Part shown: piece by piece, positions 58,301-64,000 of the stretch
How the letters are laid out: each line of letters opens with the position of its first letter
Position numbering within the stretch: position 1 is the first letter of the stretch
Assembly: GCA_039818345.1 (NCBI GenBank)
Contig: JBCBUC010000004.1
Location: forward strand, 1 to 64,000
Origin: Parvularcula sp039818345
GTDB taxonomy: Bacteria; Pseudomonadota; Alphaproteobacteria; Caulobacterales; Parvularculaceae
Reading direction: 5' to 3'
DNA length: 64,000 bases
The notes under the pieces: generated by a model
Seen by the model: only the letters and a program-made list of their open reading frames with translations
Databases searched by the model: none
What the model was told of the DNA's origin: nothing
Program-made: the position numbers and the translations under genes

Positions 58301-59026
58301 ATGAAAAATCTCGTCTTGGCGGTTCTGGCCGCGATGTTGATGATCGGAGAGGCGGTTGCCCAAGCGAATGCGCTTGGCACGTCCCGCGGAATCCGCAACC
58401 CTTCCGCGCCGTTGACGAGCCTCGATGCCGAGGCCTTGATCCCGCTAATCCAGCAAATGGGCCTCGCTTATGACGGCGTCACCTTCCCGTCAGGCGAGCG
58501 GGTCTTGCTGGTTACCGCGCCGAATGGCACCCGCTTTCAAATCACGCCGATGGCCTGTGACGACCGTGGCCGCTGCCGCGGGATGCACATTGTCACTTTG
58601 TTTCAGACCGAGGTCGATGAGCGCACCGTCGCGGCCTTCAACTATCGCTACGCGTTCGTCTCAGCTGGTTTGAGCGGCGATAACGTGGCCTATCTTTCGC
58701 GCTACGAAGTTGCCGACTTTGGCATGCCGCGGGGCAATGTAGCCGTGACCATCCGGCTCTTTTTAGAGACCGCAGCCCTCTTTAGCGAACAATTGGGTGC
58801 TGCGACCGGCGATTTACAAAAGCCGCCAGCGGCCAATGATCTTTCGGCCAATGGTTTGAACATGCAGAGCCTCTGGGCCACCGCGACGCTCTTTGAAGAA
58901 CAGCCAGCGCCAGCGCCGCGGCATCCCCATGTGATCAGCTTTGAAGAGACCGCGCGCATGATCGACACGTTTGTGCGGGCCGAGGCGATCTATCCTGGCC
59001 GGATCATGAACCCGATCGAAGAGTAG
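58301..59026 (+). CDS. Exported YbjN-domain protein
   Basis: The 241-residue protein has a signal peptide (LVLAVLAAMLMIGEAVA) and a YbjN-like domain (about 40-160) with LIQQMGLAYDG, two cysteines in ACDDRGRCRGMH, and FNYRYAFVSAGLSGDNVAYLSRYEV. YbjN proteins resemble type III secretion chaperones in fold; exported versions have no known task. GAGG lies ten bases before the ATG. It is divergent from rsmB with only four bases between start codons. Confidence 0.75.
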   Translation: MKNLVLAVLAAMLMIGEAVAQANALGTSRGIRNPSAPLTSLDAEALIPLIQQMGLAYDGVTFPSGERVLLVTAPNGTRFQITPMACDDRGRCRGMHIVTLFQTEVDERTVAAFNYRYAFVSAGLSGDNVAYLSRYEVADFGMPRGNVAVTIRLFLETAALFSEQLGAATGDLQKPPAANDLSANGLNMQSLWATATLFEEQPAPAPRHPHVISFEETARMIDTFVRAEAIYPGRIMNPIEE

Positions 59027-59091
59027 CGCGGCGCCGGTCCAACCGACCCCTTGCCAACAAGACCCCAAGGGTTCCATACCGGCCCTTCAAA

Positions 59092-59168
59092 GCACCCATA
59101 GCTCAGCTGGATAGAGCGCTGCCCTCCGAAGGCAGAGGTCTGAGGTTCGAATCCTCATGGGTGCGCCA
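59092..59168 (+). tRNA. tRNA-Arg (anticodon CCG)
   Basis: The 77-base sequence folds into a full cloverleaf. The acceptor stem is GCACCCA/TGGGTGC, the D-arm is GCTCAGCTGGATAGAGC, the anticodon stem CTGCC/GGCAG holds loop CTCCGAA (anticodon CCG, reading CGG), and the T-arm is GAGG-TTCGAAT-CCTC, with discriminator G and encoded CCA. It is a single tRNA. Confidence 0.97.
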
Positions 59169-59198
59169 TTTTCCATCATTCGTGGTATCCGTCGCTTC

Positions 59199-60119
59199 AT
59201 GACGGACCCAACTGATCTTTTCGGATCGTCCTTACGCCTCGGCTATGGTTGCGCCGGTGCCTGGGGCATGCCGTGGTTTTTAGAATCTGAGGCGCGTCGC
59301 TTGGTGCTGAGCGCTGCCGATCTTGGTGTCACCCACTTTGATACCGGTGCCTTCTACGCTCGGGGTGTCGCTGAAAAGCGCCTTGGTCAGATCATGCGGA
59401 GTACGGCCGCAAGCAAAGATTGGTTCATCAGTACAAAGACAGGAACCAGACGCGATCGATGGGGCCGCTATTACAAAGACTTCAGCGAGGAGGGAATCCG
59501 TGCGGATGTTGAGACAAGCCTTCAGCGGCTTGGGCGGGACTGGCTCGATCTGCTTTACCTCCATGGGCCGAGCCCTGAAGAGGTGCTGCATACTGCTCCG
59601 GTGATCAGAAAACTAAGGGACGAGGGTAAAGTGGCCTGCGCTGGCATCTGCGGTGAACAGCGCGCCTTTACCTCTGCGCTTGAAGCATTCGGACCTGACG
59701 ATCAGGTGTTCAGTGTCATGATGGGTGTCTATAACATTCTCAATAAAGATCACGCGCGTGTCTTTCAGAGAGCCAAGCGCCAGGGCCTTTTCACGATCGC
59801 TATCGCTCCATTGGCGCAAGGGCTCTACAATCGGAATTTCTTCCGTCCACGGTCTTTAGTAGATGTGTGGGCGATCGCAAGGGCAACGATCAAGAACCGC
59901 GCTGAGCTGGCGCGTGCGCGGGCTCCAGCGACTGCGTTTCTCCATCAGACACCGGAATGGACTGCGGCCGAGTTGGCTCTTGCCTTCGTCTTGGCGCAGC
60001 CCTTTGTCGATGGGGCGGTCGCGGCCGCAACGAAACCGCATCACTTGAGCCAACTCGCGGACGCAGCCACCAGGCGTCCTACTGATGCACTTTTGGATCA
60101 GATGGCGGCACTGTCTTAG
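59199..60119 (+). CDS. Aldo/keto reductase family protein
   Basis: The 306-residue protein is a TIM-barrel oxidoreductase. The catalytic tetrad is visible as the Asp and Tyr of THFDTGAFYARG, the Lys of FISTKTGTRRD and the His of LLYLHGPSPEE. The C-terminal cofactor part is less typical but has IAIAPLAQGLYN, and FVDGAVAAATKPHHL replaces the usual IPG-type loop. Start at 59199 (MTDPTD) avoids overlap with the tRNA-Arg, which the longer frame from 59157 would enter. Substrate unknown. Confidence 0.88.
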   Translation: MTDPTDLFGSSLRLGYGCAGAWGMPWFLESEARRLVLSAADLGVTHFDTGAFYARGVAEKRLGQIMRSTAASKDWFISTKTGTRRDRWGRYYKDFSEEGIRADVETSLQRLGRDWLDLLYLHGPSPEEVLHTAPVIRKLRDEGKVACAGICGEQRAFTSALEAFGPDDQVFSVMMGVYNILNKDHARVFQRAKRQGLFTIAIAPLAQGLYNRNFFRPRSLVDVWAIARATIKNRAELARARAPATAFLHQTPEWTAAELALAFVLAQPFVDGAVAAATKPHHLSQLADAATRRPTDALLDQMAALS

Positions 60120-60236
60120 CCAACAGGATCAAGAGCGCCCTTGGTCTCTGCGCCGCTGTGACGACGGCGTGTTTCTGCCACATTGGGCCTAACGGCCACC
60201 GCTCCTATCTATGTCGGAGGCAACGGCGGACGAGCG

Positions 60237-61574
60237 ATGGCGGAGGACGACGGCGAATGGAGGGGAACCACGGTTCCTAGTGGCCGCTTGGGCCGAATGG
60301 CTCGCTTTGGCGGCATGACCACCTCAATTGCAGGAAATGTCCTGGTTGATGGTGCGCGCCGAGTGGTGAAGGGCGAACGCCCATCCATGGAAGATCTCCT
60401 CCTCACACCGAAGAACGCTGCCAAAGTCGCCGATCAACTCTCCCGTCTTCGCGGCGCTGCGATGAAGATCGGTCAGCTCATTTCCATGGTGGATGATCAA
60501 GCCATCCCGAAAGAGTTTTCTGAGGTCTTCGCGCGCCTCCGCAGCGCGGGCGACATGATGCCTGCCAAACAGCTCAGGCAAGTTCTGGACGAGGCATGGG
60601 GGCAAGGATGGCTTCGACGCTTTGGTCGATTTGATGTAAGGCCGATGGCGGCTGCATCCATTGGTCAGGTGCACCGTGCGCAGACGAAAGACGGTCAAGA
60701 ACTGGCGATCAAGATCCAGTATCCTGGCGTTCGCGAAAGCATCGATAGTGACATTGACAATGTGATGTCTGTTCTCGGCGTCTCGGGCCTGGTGCCAAAG
60801 GGCATGGACGTCAAACCGTTGCTTGAGGAAGCCAAGGTTCAGCTTCACCAAGAGGCCGATTACGAGCGCGAGGCCCGCTACCTCAAAGCGTTCGCGACGC
60901 TTCTCGAAGGGGCTGATGATTTTATCCTCCCCACGGTCTATGATGAGTTTTCCACCAAAGACACGCTCGCGATGTCACTCGTCCGTGGGCAGCCGATCGA
61001 GAGCCTGGAGACGGCGTCGCAGGAAGAACGGGACCGTGTGGTCTCGCTGCTGATGCAGCTTGTTGTCAGGGAGATCTTTGAGTTCGGTTTGATCCAGACG
61101 GATCCCAATTTCGGAAATTATTTCTATCAGTCCGACAGTGGACGGATCGTCCTGCTCGACTTTGGCGCAACCCGCGAAGTGCCTGAGCAGATTACCCGCG
61201 GCTATCGTCGGCTGCTTAAGGCTGGGTTCGATGACGATTGGGACGAGGTGCGGGCAGCAGCGATGGATATGGGGCTCGTCAGCGGCAATGCTGGTGAAAA
61301 GCATCAACAGACGCTTGCGGAGCTTTTCACCCTCTCCATGGAGCCGATTGTTCATGAAGGACCCTACGACTTCACCGGTTCTGATCTCGCCGTTCGCATG
61401 CGGGAGCTCGGCATGGCGTTACGGGACGATGATTTCGCGCATGTGCCAAGCCCTGTCATGGTGTTCCTGCATCGCAAATTCGGCGGCACCTATATGCTGG
61501 CAACGCGGCTCAGCGCGCGGGTGGATATGCGATCGATGATTGAGCCGCACTTGACCCCAAGCGGCGGAGCGTGA
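60237..61574 (+). CDS. ABC1/UbiB (ADCK)-family atypical kinase
   Basis: The 445-residue protein has the ABC1 signature KIGQ (K77-Q80, the KxGQ motif that replaces the glycine-rich loop), AAASIGQVHRAQTKDGQELAIKIQYPGV (alanine-rich loop and ATP-binding lysine), the QTDPNFGNYF catalytic loop and LLDFGATREV (DFG-like). Members support ubiquinone synthesis or lipid handling. It is longer at the N-terminus than expected for a canonical UbiB and has no C-terminal membrane helices, so it is more like a soluble AarF/ADCK protein. Start at 60237 is preferred to 60183. Confidence 0.9.
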   Translation: MAEDDGEWRGTTVPSGRLGRMARFGGMTTSIAGNVLVDGARRVVKGERPSMEDLLLTPKNAAKVADQLSRLRGAAMKIGQLISMVDDQAIPKEFSEVFARLRSAGDMMPAKQLRQVLDEAWGQGWLRRFGRFDVRPMAAASIGQVHRAQTKDGQELAIKIQYPGVRESIDSDIDNVMSVLGVSGLVPKGMDVKPLLEEAKVQLHQEADYEREARYLKAFATLLEGADDFILPTVYDEFSTKDTLAMSLVRGQPIESLETASQEERDRVVSLLMQLVVREIFEFGLIQTDPNFGNYFYQSDSGRIVLLDFGATREVPEQITRGYRRLLKAGFDDDWDEVRAAAMDMGLVSGNAGEKHQQTLAELFTLSMEPIVHEGPYDFTGSDLAVRMRELGMALRDDDFAHVPSPVMVFLHRKFGGTYMLATRLSARVDMRSMIEPHLTPSGGA

Positions 61575-61603
61575 ATGGGCTTCGGCTTTGTTTTGGAGGG
61601 CTG

Positions 61604-62230
61604 ATGTCGATCAAGCTTTATAAGGGTGACCTGCCAGAGGAGTTCGACTGGAGCGGCGCGCGGGACGCTTGTGTCGCGGTGGACAGTGAGACCCTCGGGC
61701 TTAACCCGCATCGCGACGCGCTGTGTGTGGTGCAATTAAGCCTTGGCCATGGCGATGCGCATTTGGTGCAGATCGACCGCACAACTTTTCAAGCCCCGCG
61801 GCTCAGCGCCCTCTTAAGCGATCCTTCCATCACCAAGATTTTCCACTTCGCGCGGTTCGATATTGCGATGTTCAAGAAGTGGCTGGGAACCGAGACAACA
61901 CCGCTCTATTGCACGAAAATCGCCTCCAAGCTGACGCGGACCTACACCGATCGTCATGGCCTGAAGGACTTGCTGAAAGAATCGCTGGGCGTTGATCTCT
62001 CCAAGCAGCAACAATCCTCCGATTGGGGCGCAGAGACGCTGTCGGACGCGCAGAAGAGCTATGCCGCCTCCGATGTGCTTCATTTGCACGATGCAAAAGC
62101 CTGGCTTGACGAACGATTAATGCGTGAGGATCGAGCCCATATTGCTATGAAATGCTTCGACTTTTTGCCCCATCGCACAGACCTTGATTTGATGGGCTGG
62201 CAGGACACGGACATTTTTGCGCATAGCTGA
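61604..62230 (+). CDS. Ribonuclease D-like 3'-5' exonuclease
   Basis: The 208-residue protein has the DEDD exonuclease motifs: VAVDSETLGL (Exo I), HFARFDIAMF (Exo II) and SYAASDVLHLHD (Exo III, DEDDy with the tyrosine). It lacks the HRDC domains of full RNase D, as do many alphaproteobacterial proteins of this kind, so it may trim tRNA or other small RNA ends. GGAGGG lies a few bases before the ATG at 61604. It precedes lptC. Confidence 0.92.
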   Translation: MSIKLYKGDLPEEFDWSGARDACVAVDSETLGLNPHRDALCVVQLSLGHGDAHLVQIDRTTFQAPRLSALLSDPSITKIFHFARFDIAMFKKWLGTETTPLYCTKIASKLTRTYTDRHGLKDLLKESLGVDLSKQQQSSDWGAETLSDAQKSYAASDVLHLHDAKAWLDERLMREDRAHIAMKCFDFLPHRTDLDLMGWQDTDIFAHS

Positions 62231-62333
62231 CGTAGAATTTAACGGGCTGGCCATAGATCACGTCTTTTATCGAACTGTTACACGTGCCACTGTGACAAAC
62301 GAGGGCATTATAACACCAACAATAGGAGCCTTT

Positions 62334-63005
62334 GTGCGCAAGCCCACGGTCCGTCCGTCACCTGAGGGAGCTGTTTTGACCTCGGCTCAGAGGGTCTCAC
62401 GGCACAGCGGGCGCGTGCGCAGTCTTAGGCTTGCGGTTCCAGCCCTCGCGGCAGGCCTTTTCATCACGTACGCCCTCAGCGCGACCCCGCCACGGGTCGA
62501 TCGCGCTTTTCTTTTGCAATTTTCGACGTTTAACGTCTCCGATGGCGAAGCGAACCTCGCCCGTCCGCGCTATTACGGAGAGGATTTGAATGGCCAGCCC
62601 TTTGAGGTGGCGGCAACATCCGCCACCCGCGCGGCTTCTGATCCCGATATCATCGGCCTTGATCGGCCCGAAGCACGCCGGTTGAGCCAGGCTGGTGATA
62701 CCGTCCTCGTGCGTGCCCACGACGGTGTTTACGACCGCGCCGCCCGCCGCATGGATCTCACCCGCGATGTCGAGCTTGAGCAACAAAGCGAAGGCGGCGA
62801 GACATTTGTTTTGACCACCGATGCGGCCGAGGTTGATCTTGATAGCCAGATCGTCACCTCCTCAGCGGAAGTGAATGGCCAAGGCGAGACGGGCACGGTC
62901 CGCGCTGATAAGGCCACGGTATATCAGACCGAAGATCGCTTGGTGCTTGAAGGAGGCGTCAAAATCCGCCTTCAGCCGAAGCCGTCGGTGGGGATAGAGG
63001 AGTAA
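62334..63005 (+). CDS. lptC: LPS export protein LptC
   Basis: LptC is the inner-membrane anchored bitopic protein that passes LPS from LptB2FG to LptA. The 223-residue product has a basic N-terminus, one transmembrane helix (about 38-55, VPALAAGLFITYAL), then a periplasmic OstA-like beta-jellyroll with PRYYGEDLNGQPFEVAA and LEGGVKIRL at the end. A GTG at 62334 has GGAG six bases upstream and is preferred to 62217. It lies six bases before lptA; RNase D-lptC-lptA-lptB is a conserved alphaproteobacterial order. Confidence 0.88.
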   Translation: MRKPTVRPSPEGAVLTSAQRVSRHSGRVRSLRLAVPALAAGLFITYALSATPPRVDRAFLLQFSTFNVSDGEANLARPRYYGEDLNGQPFEVAATSATRAASDPDIIGLDRPEARRLSQAGDTVLVRAHDGVYDRAARRMDLTRDVELEQQSEGGETFVLTTDAAEVDLDSQIVTSSAEVNGQGETGTVRADKATVYQTEDRLVLEGGVKIRLQPKPSVGIEE

Positions 63006-63011
63006 AGGCCG

Positions 63012-63497
63012 GTGGCCGTTGTCGTCCGTCTTTTCTTGGCGCTGGCCTTTCTTTGGGGCCATGCTGCAGCCCAGGACGGGGTGGGTTTTGACCCCGAGAA
63101 ACCTTCTGAAATCGATGCCGACCGTGTCGAGCGGACCGACGCAGGCCTGACCTGGATTGGCGATGGTTCGGTCCGGGTGTCTCAGCCAGGCGTTGTTCTT
63201 ACCGCCGATAAAATGATTGTGACGCTCGATGAAGAGACCGGTGAAATCGCCACCATCGAAGCCACCGGCAGTGTGCGTTATGCCAATGTGCAGGGCGATG
63301 CTCTTGCTGGTGATCACGCGCTCTTTGTCTCAACCAGCAACACCCTCACCGTGACGGGCAGTGTCGTTGTGCTTCAAGGCCCGCAAGTCGCCACCGCTGA
63401 TAAGCTCACCTACAACACGCTCACGGGGGCGATGGTGATGTCGACGGAGCCAGGGGGCCGTGTGCGCGGTCTTTTTGCCGGGCAGGACGCGAGCTGA
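63012..63497 (+). CDS. lptA: LPS transport periplasmic protein LptA
   Basis: LptA forms the beta-jellyroll bridge that carries LPS across the periplasm. The 161-residue protein starts at GTG and has a signal peptide (LFLALAFLWGHAAA), then the OstA domain with PSEIDADRVERTDA, ADKMIVTLDEETGEI, TGSVRYANVQGDALAGDHAL and ADKLTYNTLTGAMVM repeats of jellyroll strands. Its TGA overlaps the lptB ATG (TGATG). Confidence 0.92.
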   Translation: MAVVVRLFLALAFLWGHAAAQDGVGFDPEKPSEIDADRVERTDAGLTWIGDGSVRVSQPGVVLTADKMIVTLDEETGEIATIEATGSVRYANVQGDALAGDHALFVSTSNTLTVTGSVVVLQGPQVATADKLTYNTLTGAMVMSTEPGGRVRGLFAGQDAS

Positions 63498-64000
63498 TGG
63501 AAGGAAGCATCGCCGCGAACGCCGACACGGCCACCAAGGTTCCGAACCAAAATCTCGGGCTCGTCGCGCAGAACCTGCAAAAATCCTATCGTCGACGGCG
63601 CGTGGTCAATCACGTCAATTTTCAGGTCAATCGCGGTGAGGTGGTCGGTCTTTTGGGACCGAACGGCGCGGGCAAGACCACCTGCTTTTATATGGTGATG
63701 GGCCTTGTCCAGGCCGATGGCGGCTCGATCACCATTGATGGCTATGACGTGACTGCGCTGCCGATGTACCAACGGGCTCGCCTGGGTCTTGGCTATCTGC
63801 CGCAAGAGGCATCGATTTTTCGCGGTCTGACCGTTGAGCAGAATATCGAAGCTGTCGCTGAGCTTGCCTGGCCCGAACGGGCGAAACGGCGGGAGGTGGT
63901 GGAGGAGCTCCTCGAAGAATTCTCCATTACGCATGTCCGCTCGTCGATGGCCACGGCATTATCAGGCGGCGAGCGCCGCCGCTTAGAAATTGCTCGCGCA
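63497..64000 (+). CDS. lptB: LPS export ABC transporter ATP-binding protein LptB (partial, runs off the right edge)
   Basis: LptB is the ATPase of the LPS exporter. The first 168 codons are present: an N-terminal stretch MEGSIAANADTATK, then Walker A GPNGAGKTT, the LptB-typical LGLGYLPQEASIFRGLTVEQN with the Q-loop, and the signature ALSGGERRRLEIARA at the very end. Walker B and the H-loop lie beyond the window. It overlaps the lptA stop by one base (TGATG), so it is translationally coupled. Confidence 0.95.
   Translation, partial: MEGSIAANADTATKVPNQNLGLVAQNLQKSYRRRRVVNHVNFQVNRGEVVGLLGPNGAGKTTCFYMVMGLVQADGGSITIDGYDVTALPMYQRARLGLGYLPQEASIFRGLTVEQNIEAVAELAWPERAKRREVVEELLEEFSITHVRSSMATALSGGERRRLEIARA

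Noticed and set aside
60237..61574. Naming the ABC1 kinase ubiB
   Set aside because: It lacks the C-terminal membrane helices of UbiB and is not near ubiE or ubiG; a general ABC1/ADCK call is safer.
1..64000. CRISPR arrays, insertion sequences, prophage, toxin-antitoxin or defence clusters
   Set aside because: I saw no regularly spaced repeats, transposase, integrase, phage structural gene or defence-type nuclease/ATPase cluster on either strand.

Overview
The window reads as a chromosomal segment of an alphaproteobacterium, probably a marine Parvularcula or Hyphomonas/Rhodobacterales-like organism; the genus is a guess. Pointers to the class are an F1-only ATP synthase cluster (no F0 genes), the order dapF-mtaB-ftsY-ispZ, the framework ftsK...lolA...xthA, ccmAB divergent from acnA, RNase D-lptC-lptA-lptB, DUF2794, an IalB-like protein, and a perfect TTAA-N7-TTAA (CtrA-type) motif in front of ftsK. 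Genes are dense, on both strands, and no gene-free stretch exceeds about 300 bases. I see no IS element, prophage, CRISPR array or toxin cluster. Only the first ~150 bases are clearly AT-rich.

Layout. 1-6.6 kb: an AT-rich partial gene, an exported serine hydrolase, grpE, cutA, an exported DUF547 protein, an exported nucleosidase-like protein, small membrane proteins and a UbiH-type hydroxylase. 6.6-17.6 kb: ftsK, lolA and xthA with insertions (a PEP-CTERM-type protein, ada, a TauE-like permease, unknown genes), then a MarR regulator with a histone-H1-like tail and a Nudix hydrolase. 17.6-24.8 kb: a leftward run of a four-gene polysaccharide-type cluster (beta-barrel-like protein, 57-aa membrane peptide, GT2 synthase, polytopic membrane protein), then dapF, mtaB, ftsY and ispZ. 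24.9-32 kb: an IalB-like protein, ccmBA, a hotdog thioesterase, acnA, two more CTERM-anchored proteins and a PHA-granule-type protein. 32-39.7 kb: lepA, a LOV-PAS histidine kinase, a GMC oxidoreductase, a GST, and a divergent HxlR/monooxygenase pair.

39.8-46.8 kb holds the F1 ATP synthase genes in the order atpH-atpA-[lipoprotein]-atpG-[glycosyltransferase]-atpD-[56-aa membrane peptide]-atpC, so three extra genes are interleaved, all on the same strand. 46.8-58.3 kb: a cysteine synthase, a calcineurin-like lipoprotein, a 3-hydroxyacyl-CoA dehydrogenase, an AEC transporter, DUF2794, a BI-1 protein, a large zinc metalloprotease and RsmB. 58.3-64 kb: a YbjN-like protein, tRNA-Arg(CCG), an aldo/keto reductase, an ABC1 kinase, RNase D and the LPS transport genes lptC-lptA-lptB, the last running off the right edge.

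The strongest candidates for something new are the interleaved ATP synthase operon with its structured atpD-atpC spacer, the overlapping four-gene glycan cluster with its 57-aa peptide, and the MarR-H1 fusion. Six of about fifteen tail-to-tail gene pairs share exactly four bases across their stop codons, which shows how compact the genome is.
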